From an uncultured Ralstonia sp. (lineage in GTDB: Bacteria; Pseudomonadota; Gammaproteobacteria; Burkholderiales; Burkholderiaceae), in NCBI GenBank assembly GCA_913056305.1, contig CAJXMR010000001.1, positions 62,001 through 126,000 on the forward strand: a DNA stretch of 64,000 nucleotides, in the 5' to 3' direction. This document shows, piece by piece, positions 24,332-31,893 of this stretch. The notes below the pieces were generated by a model, which saw only the letters and a list, made by a program, of their open reading frames with translations, had not been told where the DNA came from and did no database searches. Both the position numbers and the translations under genes were made by a program. Position 1 is the stretch's first letter, and every line of letters starts with the position of its first letter.

Positions 24332-26746
24332 TCACCCCTCCACAAACTCCACAAACTGCGCCGACGACCACACCTTCCCGTCATCCCGCTCGCGCCCATG
24401 GAAGTACACCGGCCGGAAGCCAAACGGCCCGTTGACCGGATCGACTTCGATATTTCCGCCCACATCCACCGGCAGCGCCTGCTCCGTCAGCCGCTCCACC
24501 GCGATGAACAGCTCGGTACCGCCCAGCTCCAGCCGCAGCCCATCCTTGGCCAGCAGCTCCGCTCCGCTGATCTCCCAGTGGAAATCCGGCGCGTGTGCAA
24601 ACGGATTGCGCTGCAGCGGGTCGCCCACCTTGATGTAGCTGTCGATGTGCCCGTCGATCACGATGCGCGCGGCCGCTAGGTTGCCGATGTCGATCTCCAC
24701 GCAGTCGGCATCGCCATAGGTATCGCTGCGGAAGCCGATGTCGGTGGTGCCTTCGCGCCAGCAGGATTCCTCCAGGTGCTCGAAGCCGTGGCCGCCGAAG
24801 CGGTGGATGGTGCCGTTGAGGATGCGGATGCGCCCCTGCCACGCGGCCCAGCGGTAACGGTCACGGATGCGTGCACCACCCCAGCGCACGCGGATCAGGC
24901 GGTCGGAGAAGCCCGCCTCCTTGTGCAGATTGCGCTCCCAGATCAGGCCGGTGTGGTCGTAGGCGGCGAGGTATTCCCAGCCGGTCTGGCCGAGAAAGCG
25001 GTAGTCGAGGCGCGCGGGGCCGTGGTGCGTGAACGCGTCGCCCTGGATATGGTTGCCGCTGCGCACCAGCAGCGCGGTGTGTTCACCCGTGCTGGCCCAC
25101 GTGTGGCGCGCGCGCAGGGCACGGCCGATCGATTGACGATCGAGCCGCTCCGCCAGCACGCCGGTCAGGCCGCCGCGCACGCCGAACACCTGCACGCCAG
25201 GCGCACCGCCGCCGGGCCGGCCGCGATGCTCGTCACCGCTGGCCGCCACGCCGAGCTGGTAGCCGCGTGCGATCACATCACGGTACAGCCAATCGAAGTG
25301 GCCCCAGCTGGAGGCGATCTCGACCAAGCGCTCCAGTTGCGGGTGGTGCCAGTCCGGGATGTAGCGACGCCCACCCACGTGCGGCATGATCAGGTGCAGC
25401 TCAGGCGCGTCGATGTAGGCGTCCCACAGCTCTTCAATCGGCCAGCGCCCGAGTTCGGCGGCGGCGCCCTTCATGTCTTCGTTCCACACCAGCGTGCGGT
25501 TGTGCTCGCCGCGCGCGTTGTAGGGGAAGCCAGGCGCCTCGTCGCCGAGGAAGACGACGTTGTGATCGCCGCCGGCGGTGGAGCTGCCGCACCACTCCTG
25601 CACCGGAAATGCGACAAAGCGGCCGGGCTCGTTGATGGTGTTCACCGCCTCCAGCCCGAGCTTCCAGTTGGCGTCGGTGATCTGGAAATCGTTGACGGTG
25701 TAGCCGAACACGTCGATGCCGCCAATGTCGCGCGCATATGCCGCGTTGTAGGCTGGGCTGTTGGTGCCGACGGTGTCGTGGGCGTGCACGTGCAGGTCCG
25801 CATAGAACGCGCGCGGCGCATTGGGCGCGTCAAAGATCGACAGCCATGCCGTGCCCGTGCTCACGCGCGGCGCGTTCAGCAACGACGCTTCCAGCCGCAG
25901 CGTGCCGGTGCCGGTCGGCAAGTCGTCGATGCCGAGCGTTGCCCAGCCGGCTTCGGGCACGGAGTAGTCGCGCTGGTGTACGCGCGTGTTGCCGTCCCAA
26001 GCAGTCAAGCGAATTGCGCCGCCCACATCCGAACTGATGTTGCCCCACCGATCGAGCAGCGATGCACGTACCGCCACCGGCGTGCCTGGCCGGGCGAAGC
26101 GCGGCCCCTGCAACTGCACGTGTGCCGGCTGGCCCGCATGGATGTCGATCACCACATCGCCCGGCACCGCCACGAAGCGCGAGGTGCCGAGCGGGTCCAC
26201 GTACAGGCGGAAGCGGAAGTTGTCTTCGATGAAGGTCTGCACGCGCGTGCCGGGCCCGCCGCGCCGCCGGTCGCCCAGGCGGATCAGGATGTGGTCGCCC
26301 GCGTTCAGGTAGCCGTCGACCACGTCGACGATGATCGCCTTCTGGAACGGCCGCTCGTGGCCCTTCTGCTCGAAGCGCACGTTCAGCGCCTGGACCGTCG
26401 CCGGGCTCTGGCCGGGCACCAGCGGGCCGGCCTGGTATTCAGCGGTGAGGTAGTTGGCGCCAGACGGGTCGGTGGTCTGGAACAGAGCCCAGTCGGAATA
26501 GAACTTGAAGGTGGCCTTGAGCCACGCGCCATCCGCAATGCCCGATGCGCCGACTTCGTAGTCGATCAGGATCTCGGCCCACTCGCCCGCTTCCAGCCGG
26601 CTCACGGAGCAAGTCGCGCGGCCGGCGAAGGGCAAGGCCTTGTTCTTTTCATACAAGCCGGCGGGCGCGTGGTGCTCGCCCAGCCGCTCGCGCAGCCGCT
26701 CGCGCAGGGCGGTATAGCCCACCGCCAGGGATGCTCGGTCATTCAT
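24332..26746 (-). CDS. Large PHP/DUF3604-like putative metal-dependent enzyme
   Basis: An 804-residue soluble protein without a signal peptide. The N-terminal 300 residues are beta-rich. At about residue 316 is YADLHVHAHDTVGTNS, resembling the first metal-binding motif (D-x-H-x-H) of PHP-type and DUF3604 proteins. Further His/Asp clusters are WCGSSTAGGDHNVVF, LIMPHVGGRRYIPDWHHPQ and GVAASGDEHRGRPGGG. These suggest a metal-dependent hydrolase or lyase of unknown substrate. GGAG lies seven bases before the ATG and overlaps the stop of the upstream permease gene, so the two are probably translated from one message, and the enzyme may act on what the permease imports. Confidence 0.6.
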   Translation of the reverse strand: MNDRASLAVGYTALRERLRERLGEHHAPAGLYEKNKALPFAGRATCSVSRLEAGEWAEILIDYEVGASGIADGAWLKATFKFYSDWALFQTTDPSGANYLTAEYQAGPLVPGQSPATVQALNVRFEQKGHERPFQKAIIVDVVDGYLNAGDHILIRLGDRRRGGPGTRVQTFIEDNFRFRLYVDPLGTSRFVAVPGDVVIDIHAGQPAHVQLQGPRFARPGTPVAVRASLLDRWGNISSDVGGAIRLTAWDGNTRVHQRDYSVPEAGWATLGIDDLPTGTGTLRLEASLLNAPRVSTGTAWLSIFDAPNAPRAFYADLHVHAHDTVGTNSPAYNAAYARDIGGIDVFGYTVNDFQITDANWKLGLEAVNTINEPGRFVAFPVQEWCGSSTAGGDHNVVFLGDEAPGFPYNARGEHNRTLVWNEDMKGAAAELGRWPIEELWDAYIDAPELHLIMPHVGGRRYIPDWHHPQLERLVEIASSWGHFDWLYRDVIARGYQLGVAASGDEHRGRPGGGAPGVQVFGVRGGLTGVLAERLDRQSIGRALRARHTWASTGEHTALLVRSGNHIQGDAFTHHGPARLDYRFLGQTGWEYLAAYDHTGLIWERNLHKEAGFSDRLIRVRWGGARIRDRYRWAAWQGRIRILNGTIHRFGGHGFEHLEESCWREGTTDIGFRSDTYGDADCVEIDIGNLAAARIVIDGHIDSYIKVGDPLQRNPFAHAPDFHWEISGAELLAKDGLRLELGGTELFIAVERLTEQALPVDVGGNIEVDPVNGPFGFRPVYFHGRERDDGKVWSSAQFVEFVEG

Positions 26747-26759
26747 GCAAAGGCTCCGA

Positions 26760-28331
26760 TCAATGGAAAGGCCACGGCGCGCTGGCGTCCCACACGGGAA
26801 TGCCGAGGTGCGCGTACCACGGCGCCATCACGAAGACGCCATAGGCGATGCCGATCAGCACGGAGACGACGCCGACCTTGGCGTAGTCCGCCGTAGAGAA
26901 CGTGCCGCTGCTGTAGGCGACCACCGCCGCGGTGATCTGCGTGGGGAGGATGTAGGCGAAGCTGTCGCTGTCGCACACCAGCAGCGTGAAGGCGGCCGGA
27001 TGCAGCCCGAGCTTGGGTGCGAGCGCCAGCATGATGGGCGCGATCATCGTGACGGCGGCCACGTTGGAGAGCATCGCCAGCCGCGCCGCATGCGTGCCGA
27101 TCATCACGATCAGCAGTGCGAGCCACCACGGATGGCCTTGCGCGAAGCGATACAGCCAGTCAGCCACCCACGGCGCGAGGCCGGTCTCGCTGATGGCCGC
27201 CGACAGGCTCAGTGCCCCCGCCAGCAGGAAGAACGTGCCCCAGATGGTGCGGCTCTGGACATCCTTCCAGCCGATGCCGGTCAGCCCCGGCACGAACAGC
27301 GCCGCCAGCCCCAGCAACGCTACGATCTCTGATGGCAGCCCATGCCACGCCTCGGTGGCCCACAGCACCGACACGGTCGCAAACACCAGCAGGATCGCCT
27401 TGGATTGGGCGCCGGCCGGCGGCAGCGCGGCGCGTTGCTCGGCAATCGCCGTCGGCCCGCCCGGCAGCCGCACGGCGCGCGACTTGAAGTAGAACTGCAC
27501 CCACAGTTGCGTCAGCACGAACATGCCCAGGTACGGCCACTGCAGCGTGAACCAGTCGAGATACGACAGATGCAGGCCGAGCTGCTTCTGCAACAGACCG
27601 GCAATCACCAGGTTGGGCAGGTGCGCGGTCAGGATGCACATGCCGCTGATCATCGAGCCATACACCAGCGACTGGATCACGATGGCCTTCTTGGCGCTGC
27701 GCTCGCGCGGGGTGTCGCCAAACAGGTCGGCAATGCCGTTGACCACCGGCAGCAGCGCCGCCGCGCGCGCGTTGGCCGCCGGCACCAGGAAGCTCAGCAC
27801 GAAGTTGACCACGAACATCGCCCAGATCACGCCGTTGGCGGTGCTGGTCTTGAGCTTGTCGAGCAGCCATAGCGCAATACGCCGGTCCAGCCCAGCCGCC
27901 TGCATGATCGACGAAAACAGGAAGGCCGCCAGGCACAGGAACACCACCGGCGAGGCAAAACCGCTGGCCGCCTTGCTGAACGGCGTGATGGCGTGCGCGA
28001 GCACCAACAGGGCTGGGATGAGGATGCCGCTCACGCCCACCGGCACGGCCTCGGTCATCCAGATCATCGCGGCCCAGGCGACGACCGCCAAGGTGGCGCG
28101 TCCGGCCAGCGACAGCCCAGCCGGCTGCGGCAGCACGAACAGGACGAGGAAGAACGCCGCCCACGCGGCAAGGAAACCGAGACGCGCTTTGAGCAGCGGG
28201 CTCGGCCGAAACTGTGCGCCCGCGCGCGGCAGCTCGGCCTGCCAGCCGGTTTGCGACGACAGCGATGACGGATGGACTGGACTGCTCACGATGGCCCCAT
28301 GGCGGTTTGTCAGATAACAAAGACGCCACAC
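26760..28331 (-). CDS. DASS/SLC13-type anion permease
   Basis: A 523-residue multi-span membrane protein of the divalent anion:sodium symporter (SLC13/DASS) or wider ion transporter superfamily. There are at least ten hydrophobic segments, among them LGFLAAWAAFFLVLFVLPQP, ATLAVVAWAAMIWMTEAVPV and SNVAAVTMIAPIMLALAPKL. The EAVP segment after an early helix and the late helix-hairpin rich in small residues are typical. Substrates are usually di- or tricarboxylates or sulfate. The start is uncertain: GTG at 28331 gives a longer N-terminus, GTG at 28289 is better placed behind GGGG. It lies 13 bp before the PHP-like gene. Confidence 0.75.
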   Translation of the reverse strand: MWRLCYLTNRHGAIVSSPVHPSSLSSQTGWQAELPRAGAQFRPSPLLKARLGFLAAWAAFFLVLFVLPQPAGLSLAGRATLAVVAWAAMIWMTEAVPVGVSGILIPALLVLAHAITPFSKAASGFASPVVFLCLAAFLFSSIMQAAGLDRRIALWLLDKLKTSTANGVIWAMFVVNFVLSFLVPAANARAAALLPVVNGIADLFGDTPRERSAKKAIVIQSLVYGSMISGMCILTAHLPNLVIAGLLQKQLGLHLSYLDWFTLQWPYLGMFVLTQLWVQFYFKSRAVRLPGGPTAIAEQRAALPPAGAQSKAILLVFATVSVLWATEAWHGLPSEIVALLGLAALFVPGLTGIGWKDVQSRTIWGTFFLLAGALSLSAAISETGLAPWVADWLYRFAQGHPWWLALLIVMIGTHAARLAMLSNVAAVTMIAPIMLALAPKLGLHPAAFTLLVCDSDSFAYILPTQITAAVVAYSSGTFSTADYAKVGVVSVLIGIAYGVFVMAPWYAHLGIPVWDASAPWPFH

Positions 28332-28377
28332 TGGTCAGTCCGGCCCCCTTGGGGCAATGCTACGGATTCACCTCAAA

Positions 28378-28399
28378 ATGCCAACGAATGGGTTGGCAT
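28378..28399. promoter_or_regulatory. Inverted repeat, candidate operator
   Basis: ATGCCAAC (28378-28385) and GTTGGCAT (28392-28399) are perfect 8-bp arms around a 6-bp centre. It sits in the divergent gap between the anion permease and the sterol-desaturase gene, 47 bp from the longer permease start. A dimeric repressor or activator may bind here; none is encoded next to it. Confidence 0.5.
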
Positions 28400-28600
28400 A
28401 TGGTTATGACGTTTGCGGCCAAGCCGGAGGTGGCTGACGCCATCAATCGCGTCAAATGCGTTTCAAAAAATGCGCCGGACAGACCTATAATCGCGCAGCC
28501 GTGCGAACGGGGATCGATGAAGAATCGGTAATGTTTCCGGCAAAGCCAATCGCATCGCGCGATGTATAAAAAATCAGAACAACGCGAAAGGGTCAGCCCC

Positions 28601-29806
28601 ATGGATCAATCCAACAAACCCGCGTCGGCAGATGCCGAGCGCGACCACCAGCCCGCCATCGTGCGCGCGGCCGACGCCACGGTGCGCGAAGCCAACGACC
28701 TCCTCCACAGCAGCGGCGGCCTGAAATTGGGCAATGGCCTGCTCGGCACCATCGTTGCTCTCGTGCTTGGCTTCCTCTGCCTGCTGGGCGTGCTGGCCTT
28801 CCATTTTCCGCAGTATCTGACCACGCCCGAATTGCGCCACGCCTATTCCGTGGACGTACTGCGCAAGATCCTGTTTGTCTCGCTGCTGGCGTCCGGCGGT
28901 CTTGCGCTGGCCAATATCGTGCTGGATAACCGCCGGCGCCTGAATTGCCTGGCCTTTGCATTGGTGCTGGCGGCGGTGGCGCTGGGCGGCTCGCGCGTGC
29001 CTGTCGGTGATTTCCCCGATCACACGCCGTATATCGGGCTCGACTGGTTCATTCTCGACCTGCTCGGCTCGACCCTGATTTTCGTGCTGCTCGAAAAGCT
29101 GTTCCCGCTCTATAAGAAGCAGCCGGTCTTCCGCGCCGAATGGCAGACCGACATGGCGCACTTCGCGGTCAACCACTTCATCGTGGGGCTGGTGCTGCTG
29201 GTGGTGAACTTCCTGATCCACCGCGTGTTCGGGTGGATGGTGCATGCCGAGTTCCAGCAGATGGTGCAGCACATCTGGTTCATTCCGCAGCTGCTGCTGT
29301 GCATGCTGGTGGCCGACCTGATGGAGTACGTCACGCACCGTGCGTATCACGAGGTGCCATTTCTGTGGCGCTTCCACGCCGTGCACCACAGCGTCAAGAC
29401 GATGGACTGGCTGGCCGGCTCGCGCCAGCACATCCTGGAGTTGATCGTCACGCGCGTGGCGGTGCTGGGGCCGCTGTTCGTGCTGGGTTTCGACAAGTCC
29501 GTGGTGGATGTCTACATCATCATCGTGGGCTTCCAGGCGGTGTTCAATCACGCCAACGTGCACCTGCCATGGGGGCCGCTGAAGTACATCTTCGTCACGC
29601 CCGATTTCCACCATTGGCACCACTCGTCGGAAGACGAGGCGATCGACAAAAACTACGCGGCGCACTTCGCCTTCATCGACCACCTGTTCGGCACGGCGGT
29701 GAAATCGAAGAAGGCCTTCCCGGAAAAGTACGGCGTGGTGGGCGACTACATGCCCGATGGCTTCATCAACCAGCAGCGCTTTCCGTTCCGCCGTCAGCCG
29801 GACTGA
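28601..29806 (+). CDS. Sterol desaturase / fatty acid hydroxylase family membrane oxygenase
   Basis: A 401-residue integral membrane di-iron protein. AAAGGG lies eight bases before the ATG at 28601 (MDQSNKPASADAERD), which is preferred over an ATG at 28562. About six membrane spans are followed by the FA_hydroxylase domain. Its histidine motifs are HRAYH, HAVHHS and HHWHHS in the usual order. Family members hydroxylate or desaturate lipids with O2; the substrate here is unknown. The N-terminal 130 residues with extra helices are longer than in the simplest members. The DUF985 gene follows 8 bp later. Confidence 0.85.
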   Translation: MDQSNKPASADAERDHQPAIVRAADATVREANDLLHSSGGLKLGNGLLGTIVALVLGFLCLLGVLAFHFPQYLTTPELRHAYSVDVLRKILFVSLLASGGLALANIVLDNRRRLNCLAFALVLAAVALGGSRVPVGDFPDHTPYIGLDWFILDLLGSTLIFVLLEKLFPLYKKQPVFRAEWQTDMAHFAVNHFIVGLVLLVVNFLIHRVFGWMVHAEFQQMVQHIWFIPQLLLCMLVADLMEYVTHRAYHEVPFLWRFHAVHHSVKTMDWLAGSRQHILELIVTRVAVLGPLFVLGFDKSVVDVYIIIVGFQAVFNHANVHLPWGPLKYIFVTPDFHHWHHSSEDEAIDKNYAAHFAFIDHLFGTAVKSKKAFPEKYGVVGDYMPDGFINQQRFPFRRQPD

Positions 29807-29814
29807 CCCTCGCC

Positions 29815-30342
29815 ATGCCGATCGCGCCCGCAGCCCAGCGCCTCATCACCCGCCTCGGCCTCGCGCCGCATCCGGAAGGCGGCTTCTACCGCGAGACCTA
29901 TCGCAGCGAGGAGCGCATCCAGCGTGGCATGATCGATGGCCCGCCCGTCGAACGTGCGGCCGCCACCGCCATCTACTACCTGTTGGCGGATGACGCCTAT
30001 TCCGCCTGGCACCGCATCCAATCGGATGAGCTCTGGCACTTCCATGCGGGTGACGTGCTAGACGTGCATGTGCTGGAAGACCACGGTGCGGTGCGCACGC
30101 ATCGCCTGGGCCACGCCGCCGAGGACGAGATGGCGGTGTACCAGGCGGTGGTGCCGGCAGGCCACTGGTTTGCGGCGGAGCGCATTGCCGGGGCGCACGG
30201 CTACACGCTGGTGGGCTGCACCGTCGCACCGGGTTTTGAATTCAGCGAATTTGAGCTGGCGGAAGGCCGCGCGCTGCTGGAAGGTTACGCTGCACATGAT
30301 GGGCTGATCCGAAGGTTGCTACCCAAGCCACCGGTGCGCTGA
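29815..30342 (+). CDS. DUF985 / cupin_5 family protein
   Basis: A 175-residue single-domain cupin. The start RLGLAPHPEGGFYRETYRS, then AIYYLLADDAYSAWHRIQSD, ELWHFHAGDVL and the late YTLVGCTVAPGFEFSEFEL are the standard DUF985 signature. No reaction is firmly established for the family; the pocket suggests a sugar or small-ligand epimerase or isomerase. It begins 8 bp after the sterol-desaturase-family gene and is probably cotranscribed. Confidence 0.88.
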   Translation: MPIAPAAQRLITRLGLAPHPEGGFYRETYRSEERIQRGMIDGPPVERAAATAIYYLLADDAYSAWHRIQSDELWHFHAGDVLDVHVLEDHGAVRTHRLGHAAEDEMAVYQAVVPAGHWFAAERIAGAHGYTLVGCTVAPGFEFSEFELAEGRALLEGYAAHDGLIRRLLPKPPVR

Positions 30343-30462
30343 TCAGCACCAGACCACGTTGTCATAGTCGACCGTGCGACGGTAGACGCTCATGCCGCGC
30401 CACGTGCTGTATTCCATGTAGGCGCAACTCAGAATGACGATCCAGGTGGCTGCGGTGGTCAT
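30343..30462 (-). CDS. Very small protein (39 residues) with strong RBS
   Basis: A 39-codon frame on the minus strand, ending one base beyond the stop of the DUF985 gene. It starts MTTAATWIVILSCAYMEYST and ends with YDNVVWC. GGGAGGG ends four bases before the ATG, one of the best ribosome binding sites in the window. The first 15 residues are hydrophobic, so it may insert in the membrane; the rest is rich in Tyr and Trp. A CCGATA/TATCGG inverted repeat lies 26 bp upstream. I do not recognise it. The start signal is the main evidence. Confidence 0.5.
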   Translation of the reverse strand: MTTAATWIVILSCAYMEYSTWRGMSVYRRTVDYDNVVWC

Positions 30463-30487
30463 GATTCCCTCCCATCCCTGCAGTGCT

Positions 30488-30506
30488 CCGATAGGTGTGT
30501 TATCGG
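30488..30506. promoter_or_regulatory. Inverted repeat upstream of the small ORF
   Basis: CCGATA (30488-30493) and TATCGG (30501-30506) are separated by 7 bp. It could be an operator or a leader hairpin for the 39-residue gene. A second stem-loop, AAGC-ATTGC/GCAAT-GCTT, lies at 30537-30562 in the same gap; it is not followed closely by a T run, so it is not a clear terminator. Confidence 0.35.
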
Positions 30507-30630
30507 CACGGATTCAGTCTAGATAAGGGGTGCGCCAAGCCATTGCGCGAGCAATAACGCTTCTTGGGTCCAATTCTCGGGGGGCTTTTTTGCGTCACTT
30601 CATGGGCATGTGAAGCGCGATTGACACGCC

Positions 30631-31368
30631 CTACACCGCCCGCCGCAACGCGCGGAACGCGGCCGGCTCCCACACCCGCATCGCCAGCAGCAACGCGGTG
30701 CCGTGCTTCTCTGCGCGCGGCGCGTTGGCGGCTTCGTCGTGCAAGGTGGCGAGCTTGGCGCGCAGCTTGCGCAACTCGACCTGCAGTTGCGCGTAGCCGG
30801 CCTTGGTCAACATGCCGTGGCTGAAGTCCATGGTCTCGTCCGCGCCGTCGAAGCGGCTTTCCATGAAATCGGGCATGCCCTGCTGCAGGAAGAACTGCCG
30901 GATCGGGCCATCACGCAGCCAGTCGAAATCGCGGGCGACGAGCAGCTGGATGCGGTTGCCCGGCTTGAGGTTCACCACCCCCATGCGATCGAGCACCAAC
31001 AGCTGTTTGATGCACTCCGCCTCCGACAGGCGATAGGTCGCAACGATGTCCGCCAGCGTCCAGTGATTCAACGCGCAGACGGCGACGAGCAGCAGCTTGT
31101 CGTTCGACACGAGCTGCGCCTCCTGCGCGTGCGTGAGCGTATGGATGCGCGCTTGTGACGCTTCCGATTCACGCAGCAGCTCCGCCATGGTCATGCCGAG
31201 CAGCTCGCTGAACTGCGCAAGGCGGTCGACTGTCAGCCGCCCGCTGGAAAGCAGCCGCTTCACGCTGGGCTCCGACAAGTCCAGCGCCTGCGCAACGTCG
31301 CGATAGGTCATTCCCGCCGCCTTCAGCTGCAGCTTGATGGTGGCGATGAGCTGTGCAATTTCGGTCAT
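30631..31368 (-). CDS. XRE-family transcriptional regulator
   Basis: A 245-residue cytoplasmic regulator. The HTH_3-type domain covers about residues 3-62 (LIATIKLQLKAAGMTYRDVA, then LDLSEPSVKRLLSSGRLTVD). The C-terminal 170 residues are a helical and beta region (SNDKLLLVAVCALNHWTLAD) that recurs with XRE domains but has no named ligand. The frame stays open to 31560, but the ATG at 31368 starts the HTH domain cleanly. It is divergent from the DUF805 gene, with a GTATC/GATAC repeat just upstream that could be its own operator. Confidence 0.8.
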   Translation of the reverse strand: MTEIAQLIATIKLQLKAAGMTYRDVAQALDLSEPSVKRLLSSGRLTVDRLAQFSELLGMTMAELLRESEASQARIHTLTHAQEAQLVSNDKLLLVAVCALNHWTLADIVATYRLSEAECIKQLLVLDRMGVVNLKPGNRIQLLVARDFDWLRDGPIRQFFLQQGMPDFMESRFDGADETMDFSHGMLTKAGYAQLQVELRKLRAKLATLHDEAANAPRAEKHGTALLLAMRVWEPAAFRALRRAV

Positions 31369-31372
31369 ATCG

Positions 31373-31389
31373 GTATCGTTCTTTGATAC
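31373..31389. promoter_or_regulatory. Inverted repeat before the XRE gene
   Basis: GTATC (31373-31377) and GATAC (31385-31389) flank a 7-bp centre, 5 bp from the XRE start codon in the 143-bp divergent gap. XRE regulators often repress themselves from such sites. The arms are short, so this is weak. Confidence 0.3.
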
Positions 31390-31511
31390 TTCAAGTGTCG
31401 GTTCGGCAATTTTTCCAGATAAACCGTGCGAATTCCAGTCCCACTGGCCATGCTGCGCCTCACGCCAATCCGGCGCACCCGACGCACCTGACCTTCGAAC
31501 TGGAGCCCGCT

Positions 31512-31889
31512 TTGAAACCGATCCTGATCTCTCTCTTTTGCGCACGGGGGCGGCTGTCACGCCGCGCGTGGGCGCTTCGCCTGGCTGGGATGGCGCTGGC
31601 CTGCGCGTTGCTCGGCACGCTCGCCGCGACGGCCTGGGGTGACGCGGCGGCGGCCATCTTCAGCGCGCTGTTCCTGTGGGCGGCCGGTGCCGCGTCGGTG
31701 CGGCGTCTGCACGATGCCGGGTTCAGCGGGCGCCAGCTGCTGTGGGTGATGCTCCCGGTACTCGGGCCGCTGTGGTTGCTGGTGGCGCTGCTGCGGCGAG
31801 GCGCTGACGGGCCCAACCGTTTCGACAGCCGCTTCGACGCCCGCCCGGCACCGCGTGGCGATTACCTCCAGGTCAACATCGCGGGGTGA
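31512..31889 (+). CDS. DUF805 family small membrane protein
   Basis: A 125-residue membrane protein. From the TTG at 31512, with GGAG six bases upstream, it starts MKPILISLFCARGRLSRRAW, the family's F-x-x-x-GR-x-SRR-x-[FW] opening. Two or three hydrophobic helices follow (LAGMALACALLGTLAATAW; ALFLWAAGAASVRRLHDAGF; LLWVMLPVLGPLWLLVALL) and then a polar tail. RRLHD-x-[GD] is a family hallmark. DUF805 proteins are inner-membrane proteins of unknown function. It is 4 bp before the FAD-oxidase/methyltransferase gene, so likely part of the same operon. Confidence 0.75.
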   Translation: MKPILISLFCARGRLSRRAWALRLAGMALACALLGTLAATAWGDAAAAIFSALFLWAAGAASVRRLHDAGFSGRQLLWVMLPVLGPLWLLVALLRRGADGPNRFDSRFDARPAPRGDYLQVNIAG

Positions 31890-31893
31890 CGCC

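Noticed and set aside
30575..30591. GGGGGGC followed by six T as a rho-independent terminator
   Set aside because: No complementary C-rich arm upstream; the nearest stem-loop (30537-30562) ends about 22 bases before the T run.
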